Shown: piece after piece, positions 57,495 through 64,000 of the stretch
How the letters are laid out: every line of letters starts with the position of its first letter
Position numbering within the stretch: position 1 is the stretch's first letter
Assembly (NCBI RefSeq): GCF_003350405.1
Contig: NZ_QQAW01000007.1
Location: forward strand, 154,242 to 218,241
DNA from: Gluconacetobacter liquefaciens
Lineage (GTDB): Bacteria; Pseudomonadota; Alphaproteobacteria; Acetobacterales; Acetobacteraceae
DNA length: 64,000 bases
Reading direction: 5' to 3'
Position numbers and translations under genes: made by a program
Notes under the pieces: generated by a model
Told to the model about the DNA's origin: nothing
The model's input: the letters and a program-made list of their open reading frames with translations, nothing else
The model's database searches: none

Positions 57495-57674
57495 TCAGAA
57501 GGGGGAGGGGCCGCCTGCCTCGGGGTCCGGTTCCTGCTGGTCGATCGACAGAACGGCCTCTTCCCTGCTGGAAAAGGGGCCTGCCAGAAGGATGGTGGGG
57601 CCATCCATGATGTACCATCCGTTTTCACGAGGGGCGACGGGATCGCTCCTGTCGTCGAGATAGACTGCGATCAT
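57495..57674 (-). CDS. 59-residue acidic protein of unknown function
   Basis: From the ATG at 57674 to TGA at 57495-57497, the frame encodes 59 residues. It starts MIAVYLDDRSDPVAPRENGWY, then IMDGPTILLAGPFSSREEAV and a Gly/Pro-rich end. The composition and sensible secondary-structure pattern suggest a real small protein. No obvious signal or membrane segment is present. It is the last gene of the leftward group before the dnaE2 3' end. Function unknown. Confidence 0.55.
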   Translation of the reverse strand: MIAVYLDDRSDPVAPRENGWYIMDGPTILLAGPFSSREEAVLSIDQQEPDPEAGGPSPF

Positions 57675-57762
57675 CCGAAGCCTCCCACGGTGTTATCTGT
57701 CTGATCGGGTCCTCTGCCGGGACTGTCGGGCGCGCGTCAGATACCCTTGTGGCCCAAGTGCG

Positions 57763-58098
57763 TCAGGCCTCGTCTTTCAGGGCTTTTTCTTCTTCCTGCC
57801 GTGTCGCGAACGGGGTTTCCCGCTTGTTGTCCAGTTCGTTCATGAAACCGCCGGGATTGCCCAGATTGTCTTCCAACCGCGCATCTTCGATGGGCTGACC
57901 GTTGGCGTCGAGGGGAACGGGAGATTCCACCGGGATCTGCCCGGCGTCGGCATTGAGTTCCATCCCGATCAAGTCGGACGCGGTTTCCTTGTAGGCATCC
58001 GGTCCGGCGCCGGGCTTGCCGTCGGCAATCCACATCTCCTTGGCCTTGGCGAGAATGCGTGCATCTCGTTCGGGAGAGGATTCCAGGGGGTTTTCCAT
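57763..58098 (-). CDS. DUF2934-family protein
   Basis: The 111-residue protein starts with the DUF2934 pattern RDARILAKAKEMWIADGKPGAGPDAY, a short helical motif common in rhizobia and acetic acid bacteria. An acidic, Pro/Asn/Gly-rich tail ends in a Glu/Lys-rich helix. DUF2934 has no established biochemical function and is often found near stress or stationary-phase genes. It lies 127 bp beyond the encapsulin gene on the same strand, so co-expression is possible but not shown. Confidence 0.75.
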   Translation of the reverse strand: MENPLESSPERDARILAKAKEMWIADGKPGAGPDAYKETASDLIGMELNADAGQIPVESPVPLDANGQPIEDARLEDNLGNPGGFMNELDNKRETPFATRQEEEKALKDEA

Positions 58099-58194
58099 TC
58101 CAATTATCCTCGTACGGGCTTCTGATGAGTCTGTCTGGTTCGCTGGGGCCGGCCGAGGCCTGTTGGTATAAAACGCTCCAGGCCCGCATCCGTT

Positions 58195-58219
58195 GCCCGC
58201 GCCCGTTCGGGGCGCGGGC
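58195..58219 (-). terminator. Strong GC hairpin at the end of the encapsulin gene
   Basis: GCCCGCGCCC (58195-58204) and GGGCGCGGGC (58210-58219) form a perfect 10-bp stem with a GTTCG loop, just downstream of the encapsulin stop on the minus strand. A short T-rich stretch follows further on (TTTTATA) but not directly. It probably ends the peroxidase-encapsulin transcript. Confidence 0.5.
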
Positions 58220-58225
58220 GGGCGA

Positions 58226-59041
58226 TCAGGCCGCGGGCTGTGCGGCCGGCTCGATGGCGACGGTCGCTTCGCTCGTCAGGACGCGGAAGACGAAGCTTTC
58301 CTGCAGGTAAAGCTCGACCGCGTCCGCCGAGTGGGACAGGTAGCCGATCGAAAAATCCTGCCCGATATCCAGCGCCAGGTCGCCGCCGCGCATCGACACG
58401 ACGAACGCGCCCTCGATGGCCGGTGCCCAGATGATTTTGCCGTCGATCATGCTCTCGATATGGTTGAGGACGGGATAACCGTCATCATCGCCGCCGCTGA
58501 CATTCGCGAAAGCCTGCGCCCCCAGGACCACCGAATAGGGGCCGTTCACGCCGGCCAGACGCAACGCGCTCAAAGCGTCGGCGATGGTATGCGCGTAGTC
58601 CTTGGCCAGGGGGGGCAGCTTCAGATGGGCATTCGATGTGCCGTTACGGATGCCGGGGATACCCGCTGCCGCGTAGCCGTCGAAGATCGCGCGATCCTCG
58701 GCAAAGGCAATCTGCCTTGCCGCGTCCTTGACCGGCTGCCAGTCGGAATCCAGAGACCCGCGTTCGACGGCGTCGATCTCGTTACGCAGCAGCGTAAAGG
58801 GAACGCGCAGTTCCACCAGCGGGAGAACGTCACGCCGCAGGGCACGGATACCGTGTCCGGGGGCGTCGATCAGCGTGCCGCGTCCAGTGCCGACCCCCGC
58901 GAATGCGGTGCCTTTCGGTTCCGCCGTATCGACGACGCGCCGGCCGGCGAGGTGGCGGCGGATGGTGCGGGCAGCTTCTTCCTCGATCTGCGCCCAGGCC
59001 GCGCTGGAAATGGGGGCCAGATGTCTGTGGAGATTATTCAT
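58226..59041 (-). CDS. Encapsulin shell protein (family 1, linocin-M18-like)
   Basis: The 271-residue protein matches family 1 encapsulins along its whole length: MNNLHRHLAPISSAAWAQIEEEA at the start, AGRRVVDTAEPKG, EDRAIFDGYAAAGIPGI, then SVVLGAQAFANVSGG and VVSMRGGDLALDIGQDFSIGY. Such proteins have the HK97 phage-capsid fold and assemble into closed nanocompartments, typically 60 or 180 subunits. The start at 59041 has AAGGAAA upstream and lies 11 bp after the DyP gene. The cargo is therefore the DyP peroxidase, whose C-terminus has the matching tag. It is not a phage remnant: no other phage genes are nearby. Confidence 0.93.
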   Translation of the reverse strand: MNNLHRHLAPISSAAWAQIEEEAARTIRRHLAGRRVVDTAEPKGTAFAGVGTGRGTLIDAPGHGIRALRRDVLPLVELRVPFTLLRNEIDAVERGSLDSDWQPVKDAARQIAFAEDRAIFDGYAAAGIPGIRNGTSNAHLKLPPLAKDYAHTIADALSALRLAGVNGPYSVVLGAQAFANVSGGDDDGYPVLNHIESMIDGKIIWAPAIEGAFVVSMRGGDLALDIGQDFSIGYLSHSADAVELYLQESFVFRVLTSEATVAIEPAAQPAA

Positions 59042-59052
59042 GTCAGATTTCC

Positions 59053-60087
59053 TTACTTCAAGGAGCCGATGCCGAGCGAGCCGTCCTGCGGGCCTACGCC
59101 CTGTTGATCGGTGGATGAGGCGGGAAGGGGGAATTGGCCGGCCGGTTCTGGCGGTTCGGCGCCCATGTCTGGCGCGCCATCGAGGAACTCGCCGGTAGGG
59201 ATGAAGAACAGGGTGCCGGTTACGGCCGTGCTGACATCGAGGAGCCGGTCGTAATTGCCGGGCGGCTTGCCGACGAACATGTTCTGCAGCATCTGCTCGG
59301 TGCGCGCGGGAGAGCGCGCATAGCCGATGAAATAGGTGCCGAACTCCCCTTTGCTCACTTCGCCAAAGGGCATGTTGTCACGCACGATCTGTAGTTGCTG
59401 CCCGTTTTCCTCGATATTGGTGAGGACATTATGGGCATAGCTGGGCTTGGCCGCGTCCGCGAGTTCGATATCCGACACCTTGCGGCGGCCGATGATATGT
59501 TCCTGGACTTCGGTGGGAATGGCATCCCACTTCTTGAGGTCGTGCAGGTATTTCTGGACGATGACATAGCTGCCGCCCGTGAAGGCGGGGTCTTCGTCTC
59601 CGACGATGGCCGCGTCGCGTGCCGGCTGTCCGGTGGGGTTCTCGGTTCCGTCCACGAAGCCGAGCAGGTCGCGCTCGTCAAAATATTTGAACCCGTGGAC
59701 TTCATCCACGATCTCGCCGGCGCCTTCCAGCCGGGAGACGATGGCGGCCGCGAGTTCGAAGCACAGATCCATCCGGGTCGCGCGGATATGAAAGAGCAGG
59801 TCGCCCGGCGTGGCGGGAGCGTGGTGTACACCCCGGATTTCCTGGAACGGATGAAGGTCCCGCGGACGGGGAGTGCCGAAGAGTTGATCCCAGGCATGTG
59901 AACCGATGCCTGTGATGCAGCTTAACCGTCCATCGGGCACCCGAAAGCCGACCCCGCGCACCAGAGATGAGAGATCTCCCAGAAGATCGCGGACCTGGGC
60001 GTTGATCGAAACGCTCTCGCTTAATGTTGCGACAAGAAAGATGGCTGCCTGCGTCAGCTTCGTACCAACGGGTTGCGGTGTGACCAA
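59053..60087 (-). CDS. DyP-type heme peroxidase, encapsulin cargo
   Basis: The 344-residue protein (from TTG at 60087) is a dye-decolorizing peroxidase. GFVDGTENP at about 143-151 supplies the catalytic Asp146. AKPSYAHNV contains the probable proximal heme His, and QIVRDNMPFG the distal Arg. It ends in a Pro/Ala linker and the terminal tag DGSLGIGSLK, which is the known encapsulin-loading signal. I chose TTG at 60087 because AGGGAG lies about 10 bases before it and the start matches mycobacterial encapsulated DyPs; an in-frame GTG at 60132 adds 15 residues. It reduces hydrogen peroxide with organic donors inside the encapsulin shell. Confidence 0.93.
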   Translation of the reverse strand: MVTPQPVGTKLTQAAIFLVATLSESVSINAQVRDLLGDLSSLVRGVGFRVPDGRLSCITGIGSHAWDQLFGTPRPRDLHPFQEIRGVHHAPATPGDLLFHIRATRMDLCFELAAAIVSRLEGAGEIVDEVHGFKYFDERDLLGFVDGTENPTGQPARDAAIVGDEDPAFTGGSYVIVQKYLHDLKKWDAIPTEVQEHIIGRRKVSDIELADAAKPSYAHNVLTNIEENGQQLQIVRDNMPFGEVSKGEFGTYFIGYARSPARTEQMLQNMFVGKPPGNYDRLLDVSTAVTGTLFFIPTGEFLDGAPDMGAEPPEPAGQFPLPASSTDQQGVGPQDGSLGIGSLK

Positions 60088-60363
60088 CGGACTGAAACTC
60101 CCTGCGGACGGGTTCGTATATACAACGCGCACTGATGTTCAGCATAGGCGGATGGCTGTTTATGACAAGCGGCCGGCGTGAAGGAAGTAACCGGCCCGGT
60201 CAAAATCTGCTTCCGCTTACAAGAAGAAATAATTCCATAAGGAAAAGATATTGGACGCCCGTTTGGTGAATGATCTGGCAGAAATACCGGAGCATTGTGG
60301 CATAGCCGAGGGGGATCTGTTCTCGGGGCGGCGTGCCGATGCTCCGCTTTTAGGAAGGTGCTG
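60088..60363. promoter_or_regulatory. Divergent region between DyP-encapsulin and bd oxidase genes
   Basis: About 276 bp lie between the leftward DyP start and the rightward oxidase start, so both promoters are here. A locally AT-rich patch is at 60225-60255. I found no clear FNR or OxyR box. Confidence 0.4.
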
Positions 60364-61797
60364 ATGCAGACCGCTCCAGACCTCGCGCTCCTCCTTGCGC
60401 GCTTTCAGTTCGCCTTCACCGTGGGCGTTCATATCATCTTTCCGGCCTTCTCCATCGGGCTGGCGGCCTATCTGGCCGTTCTGGAGGGGCTGTGGCTGAA
60501 GACCGGACGGCAGGTTTTTCTTGATCTGTACCGATACTGGATCAAGGCGTTTTCGATCGTCTTCAGCATGGGGGTCGTGTCAGGGCTGGTCATGTCCTAT
60601 GAATTCGGGACCAACTGGTCGGTTTTTTCGAAGAAAGCCGGGCCGATCACGGGCGTCCTTCTGTCGTACGAAGTCATGACTGCCTTCTTTCTGGAGGCCG
60701 GGTTCCTCGGCGTCATGCTGTTCGGCATGAACAAGGTGGGGCGTGGACTGCATTTCGCGGCCACCTGCTGCGTCTCGGTCGGAACGCTGATTTCGATGAC
60801 GTGGATACTGGCATCGAATTCGTGGATGCAGACCCCGCGCGGCTACACGATCGACCCGGCCACCGGGCGTTTCATGCCGGATGACTGGCTGGCCATCATC
60901 TTCAATCCGTCCTTCCCGTTCCGGCTGGTCCATATGGGTCTGGCGGCGTTCCTCTCCGTTGCGTTCGTGGTGGGGGCGACCGGTGCGTGGCATCTGCTGA
61001 AGGCCCGGCGAGTTGGGGCAACGGCGCGCGAACCGGTGCGGGTGATGTTCTCCATGGCCATGTGGATGGCCGCCATCGTGGCGCCATTGCAGATCCTGGC
61101 TGGGGACGCGCATGGCCTGAACACGCTGAAATACCAGCCGGTGAAGATCGCGGCGATGGAAGGCGACTGGGAGACCGAGGGGCGGGCATCGGAGCTTCTG
61201 TTCGGGATTCCTAACATGAAGACGGAACGGACGGATTATGCCGTGAAGGTCCCGCTGCTCGGCTCGTTGATCCTGACGCACAGTCTCGACGGCAAAGTGC
61301 CGGGCATGAAGGATTTCCCCCGCGACCAGCGTCCGCCGTCACCGGTCATTTTCTTTTCGTTCCGCATCATGGTCGCGCTCGCCATGCTGATGGCGCTGGT
61401 CGGGTTCTGGTCGCTGTGGCTGCGCCGGAAAGGGGCCCTCTTTACCAGCCCGTTCTTTCATCGTGTGGCAGTGTGCATGGCGCCAGCAGGGTTCATCGCA
61501 CTGTTGTGCGGCTGGGTGACCACAGAGGTCGGCAGGCAGCCCTGGACGGTCTATGGCCTGCTACGGACTTCCGAGAGTGTTTCCCCCATCGTCCTGTCCA
61601 GCATGGCGGTGACGATGACGGCCTTCGTCGTGGTCTATGTGATCGTGTTCGGGTCGGGCCTGGTGATCCTGCTTCGTCTGCTGGGCCGCGCGCCGGAGGA
61701 AGGCGAGCATAATGCCAGTCCCGCACATGCCGCCGATGTTCTGGCAACGCACACGCATCCGGGGATCGCCGGCCCCATTCCCGGTGAAGGAGCCTGA
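60364..61797 (+). CDS. cioA: Cytochrome bd-type (cyanide-insensitive) quinol oxidase subunit I
   Basis: The 477-residue subunit holds the hemes and quinol site. TVGVHIIFP carries His23 (heme b595/d ligand), RLVHMG carries the next axial His near residue 190, and GRQPW near 382 is invariant. The Q-loop after LNTLKYQPVKIAAMEGDWETE is short, as in CioA-type enzymes and unlike E. coli CydA. The ATG at 60364 has an AGGAAGG site; an upstream start at 60295 is unlikely. The enzyme reduces oxygen from ubiquinol without pumping and tolerates low oxygen or inhibitors. Confidence 0.93.
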   Translation: MQTAPDLALLLARFQFAFTVGVHIIFPAFSIGLAAYLAVLEGLWLKTGRQVFLDLYRYWIKAFSIVFSMGVVSGLVMSYEFGTNWSVFSKKAGPITGVLLSYEVMTAFFLEAGFLGVMLFGMNKVGRGLHFAATCCVSVGTLISMTWILASNSWMQTPRGYTIDPATGRFMPDDWLAIIFNPSFPFRLVHMGLAAFLSVAFVVGATGAWHLLKARRVGATAREPVRVMFSMAMWMAAIVAPLQILAGDAHGLNTLKYQPVKIAAMEGDWETEGRASELLFGIPNMKTERTDYAVKVPLLGSLILTHSLDGKVPGMKDFPRDQRPPSPVIFFSFRIMVALAMLMALVGFWSLWLRRKGALFTSPFFHRVAVCMAPAGFIALLCGWVTTEVGRQPWTVYGLLRTSESVSPIVLSSMAVTMTAFVVVYVIVFGSGLVILLRLLGRAPEEGEHNASPAHAADVLATHTHPGIAGPIPGEGA

Positions 61798-61799
61798 TC

Positions 61800-62819
61800 A
61801 TGATGGATTTCGCATATTGGCTCCCCATCGTGTGGGCCGTCATCCTGGTGGCCGCGATTACGATTTACGTCATTCTCGATGGGTTCGATCTGGGCATCGG
61901 GATGCTGTTCGCTCTGGAACGCAATCAGGGCCGACGGGATGTGATGGTCAATACGATCGCGCCGGTGTGGGACGGAAACGAGACGTGGATGGTCCTGGGG
62001 GGCGCCGTGCTCTACGGCGTGTTTCCGGGTGCCTATGCAACTCTTCTGCCCGCCTTCTACCTGCCGATCGTGCTGATGTTGCTGGCCCTGATCTTTCGTG
62101 GCGTGTCGTTCGAATTCCGCATCATGACGCGGGGGACCGCGCGTGAGGCGTTATGGGAAGTCGGCTTCATGGCCGGGTCGGGCATTGCCGCCTTCAGTCA
62201 GGGTGTGATCCTGGGCGGGGTGATCCAGGGTATTGCCGTTACCAATGGTGAATTTACCGGCGGCGCGCTCGACTGGCTGACGCCTTTCAGTGTTCTGTGC
62301 GGGCTGGCAGTCATGTGCGGATATGCCCTGCTGGGTGCGACCTGGCTCGTGTGGCGGACGACCGGCGTGCTGGAGGCATCCTGCCGCAAATGGGCCGCGT
62401 GGCTGGCTATCGGCCTGTTCGCAGGTATCGTGGCGGTCAGCCTGTGGACGCCGCTGCTGCATGCACCCTATCTGCGGCGCTGGACCGACTGGCCGAACAT
62501 TCTCTTTGTGGCGCCAGTGCCTGTGCTGGTCGTCGTGTTGGGCGCGCTGCTGGCCATGGGGTTGCGTCGCGGGCATTCCAGGGTGCCGTTCCTATGTGCT
62601 CTCGGCTGGTTCTTCCTGTGCCTCTCGGGCCTCGGGATCACGGTCTGGCCGTATGCCGTGCCGCCCAGCCTGACGCTGTGGGATGTATCGTCACCGCCAT
62701 CGAGCCAGTTCTTTCAGCTTGTCGGCACGGCGATCCTGCTGCCGATCATCCTCACCTACACGATTTATTCCTACCGCGTGTTTCGCGGGAAAGTGACGGA
62801 AGCCGATGGTTATCACTGA
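61800..62819 (+). CDS. cioB: Cytochrome bd-type quinol oxidase subunit II
   Basis: The 339-residue membrane protein has about eight helices. It begins with ITIYVILDGFDLGIGMLFAL, then NTIAPVWDGNETWMVLGGAVLYGVFP and ALIFRGVSFEFR, the conserved CydB regions. It follows cioA by 2 bp, and its end overlaps the DUF2474 gene by 14 bp. It stabilises the subunit I hemes in the bd oxidase. Confidence 0.94.
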   Translation: MMDFAYWLPIVWAVILVAAITIYVILDGFDLGIGMLFALERNQGRRDVMVNTIAPVWDGNETWMVLGGAVLYGVFPGAYATLLPAFYLPIVLMLLALIFRGVSFEFRIMTRGTAREALWEVGFMAGSGIAAFSQGVILGGVIQGIAVTNGEFTGGALDWLTPFSVLCGLAVMCGYALLGATWLVWRTTGVLEASCRKWAAWLAIGLFAGIVAVSLWTPLLHAPYLRRWTDWPNILFVAPVPVLVVVLGALLAMGLRRGHSRVPFLCALGWFFLCLSGLGITVWPYAVPPSLTLWDVSSPPSSQFFQLVGTAILLPIILTYTIYSYRVFRGKVTEADGYH

Positions 62820-62955
62820 AATCGTCAAGGGAAATGGAGATGACGCGCCGAAGCGCCTGGGCACACGGATCGGTTGGTTCGTGGCCATCTGGGCGCTCAG
62901 CACGGTGGCGTTTTTTGTGGTGGCGTCCGTGCTCCATCTGATGGTTCCCAAATGA
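62806..62955 (+). CDS. DUF2474-family small membrane subunit of the bd oxidase
   Basis: The 49-residue frame from the ATG at 62806 to TGA at 62953 has a charged N-terminus, then KRLGTRIGWFVAIWALSTVA and one hydrophobic helix ending LHLMVPK. This is the DUF2474 layout found directly after cydAB/cioAB in alphaproteobacteria, where it is thought to play the role of the small accessory subunit (CydX-like). It overlaps cioB by 14 bp and ends 4 bp before the convergent tonB stop. Confidence 0.8.
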   Translation: MVITEIVKGNGDDAPKRLGTRIGWFVAIWALSTVAFFVVASVLHLMVPK

Positions 62956-62959
62956 TGGG

Positions 62960-63805
62960 TCAGTTTCTGGACTGGTCCAGGTAGAATTCGATCGGAACAG
63001 TAAGGGTGATCGCATCGCCCGGAATGCTGTCAGGGGGAACCGGTAGGGGTTCCGCCCGGTGTAAAAGGGCAAGCGTCTCTTCATCCAGGGTTGCATGGTG
63101 CGAGCTGGCACTGATCCGTGCCGACAGCACATGCCCTTTGCGATCCATGGCGAAATGCAGCATGGCGATGCCCTCTTCATGACGCGCCTGGGATTCGGCT
63201 GGATAACGCTTGTATTTTTCAAGTCGTGCCAGCAATTCACCCTGCCATGTGACCGGATCAGGGCTCGCCTGCGATGACGAGGCGCTGGAAACGGATGTCG
63301 CGGAGGACGGTGCGACAGGAGTTTCCGAGGCTGGGGGCCCCGTTGTTTCCTGAGCCGGTGGGGTCCTGTCCGGAACCGGCTTTCGTTCATGCGTATGGAG
63401 CGGGATCTTTTTTTTCAGCGGGCGGGGCCTCTCGGGCCGCGCCACTGGAACGGGCGGTGTCGGCGCGGGGGAGGGGGGAACTGTTATCTTGGGCGGCGGC
63501 TCGGGTTGCGGATCGGGCACCGAGACGGTCTGCCGCGGGCCGACCGGGGCATCGATCGGCGGGGTGGGGGTGGAGACCGGCTCGGGCGCAAGGTCGATGG
63601 CGATCGCGGCGGAGGGCGGCTCGGGCACCGGCATCACGGGCGGTGGCAGGTGCATGACCCACGACACCACGCTACCCGTCACGGCCAGCACGGTGACGAA
63701 AGATACCCCCCAGCGCACGGTCTCGCGCCGCCGTTCGCGGCGAAGCTGCCCGGTCCGCCAGTCGGCGAAGGACAGGAGCATACCGCCGTCCGCCGTATCG
63801 CTCAC
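62960..63805 (-). CDS. tonB: TonB-family energy transducer
   Basis: The 281-residue protein has a short cytoplasmic N-terminus and one membrane helix at about residues 31-52. A long proline-rich periplasmic spacer follows (about 54-150, many PxP, ending in KKKIP basic patches), then a C-terminal TonB domain (YKRYPAESQARHEEGIAMLHFAMDRKGHV). It transmits proton-motive force to outer-membrane receptors such as the one at the left edge. The GTG at 63805 overlaps the exbD stop (GTGA), so the two are translationally coupled. Confidence 0.92.
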   Translation of the reverse strand: MSDTADGGMLLSFADWRTGQLRRERRRETVRWGVSFVTVLAVTGSVVSWVMHLPPPVMPVPEPPSAAIAIDLAPEPVSTPTPPIDAPVGPRQTVSVPDPQPEPPPKITVPPSPAPTPPVPVARPERPRPLKKKIPLHTHERKPVPDRTPPAQETTGPPASETPVAPSSATSVSSASSSQASPDPVTWQGELLARLEKYKRYPAESQARHEEGIAMLHFAMDRKGHVLSARISASSHHATLDEETLALLHRAEPLPVPPDSIPGDAITLTVPIEFYLDQSRN

Positions 63806-64000
63806 GGCGTGCCTCCGGGCGCGGGGATGGGAGCCGCGGGGACGGGGGCCGCAGCGGCCGCGCTGCCTTCTTCCTGGCCCTGAAGATTGACCAGCGCGAC
63901 CTTGAGGTAACCCGCGGCCCGCAGCTTATCCATCACGCCCATCAGGGTGCCGTAATCGACCGTCTTGTCGGCGCGCAGGAAGATCCGCTCGTCCTTGTTG
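63802..64000 (-). CDS. exbD: ExbD (C-terminal part; start beyond window)
   Basis: Only the last 65 or so codons are visible. They contain the typical ExbD periplasmic domain RIFLRADKTVDYGTLMGVMDKLRAAGYLKVALV, given here as the segment ending near 63870, followed by an Ala/Pro-rich tail. With tonB next to it and presumably exbB upstream outside the window, it forms the energy complex for TonB-dependent receptors. The gene is truncated by the right edge. Confidence 0.92.
   Translation of the reverse strand, partial: NKDERIFLRADKTVDYGTLMGVMDKLRAAGYLKVALVNLQGQEEGSAAAAAPVPAAPIPAPGGTP

Noticed and set aside
58226..59041. Encapsulin gene as a phage capsid remnant
   Set aside because: No terminase, portal or tail genes nearby, and the neighbouring DyP carries an encapsulin cargo tag.
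1..64000. CRISPR arrays, tRNA or rRNA genes, insertion sequences
   Set aside because: No regularly spaced repeats, cloverleaf-type sequences, rRNA segments or transposase frames were seen anywhere in the window.

Overview
The window is GC-rich, gene-dense DNA that reads as an acetic acid bacterium (Acetobacteraceae, Gluconacetobacter/Komagataeibacter-like). The evidence is a fused NuoCD in a complete nuo operon, a CioAB-type bd oxidase followed by a DUF2474 peptide, an acetan/xanthan-like exopolysaccharide cluster, an alphaproteobacterial LexA operator (GAAC-N7-GAAC) before imuA-imuB-dnaE2, and several proteobacterial stress-protein families. The genus is inferred from gene content only. I see no rRNA, tRNA, CRISPR array or insertion sequence.

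Layout. 1-1974: 5' part of a TonB-dependent receptor gene (minus), cut by the left edge. 2277-2735: two-CBS-domain protein. 2849-17332 (minus): nuoA-B-CD-E-F-G-H-I-J-K-L-M-N, the proton-pumping NADH:quinone oxidoreductase, tightly packed with many 4-bp overlaps. 17552-23370 (minus): tripartite RND efflux operon (pump, adaptor, outer-membrane lipoprotein). 23698-27263: stress/envelope island with a DUF892 ferritin-like protein, a 23-residue membrane peptide, a 280-residue membrane protein, two small secreted proteins and a 4-TM protein.

27611-49371: exopolysaccharide region. An OPX lipoprotein, an outer-membrane beta-barrel and a Wzy-like polymerase run leftward. A GH16 hydrolase, a GT2 and a 33-residue membrane peptide run rightward. 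A SARP-like regulator (minus) faces a 1-kb AT-rich gap. Then, rightward, come a short priming phosphoglycosyltransferase, a Wzc/GumC-like co-polymerase/ATPase, three GT4 enzymes (the first frameshifted in a G9 tract), a Wzx flippase, GT25, GT8, ManC and GalE. Together these could build, flip, polymerise and export a mannose-containing heteropolysaccharide.

49480-57377: a molbindin-like protein, a UvrD-family helicase (minus) and the SOS mutasome imuA (frameshifted in a G7 tract)-imuB-dnaE2 behind a LexA box. 57495-60087 (minus): a 59-residue protein, a DUF2934 protein, and an encapsulin shell gene directly downstream of a DyP peroxidase whose C-terminus carries the encapsulin cargo tag. 60364-62955 (plus): cioA-cioB-DUF2474. 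62960-64000 (minus): tonB and the 3' end of exbD.

The main points for follow-up are the encapsulin-DyP nanocompartment beside a bd oxidase, the SOS mutasome with its operator, two genes broken by one extra G in G-tracts, and several small membrane peptides.
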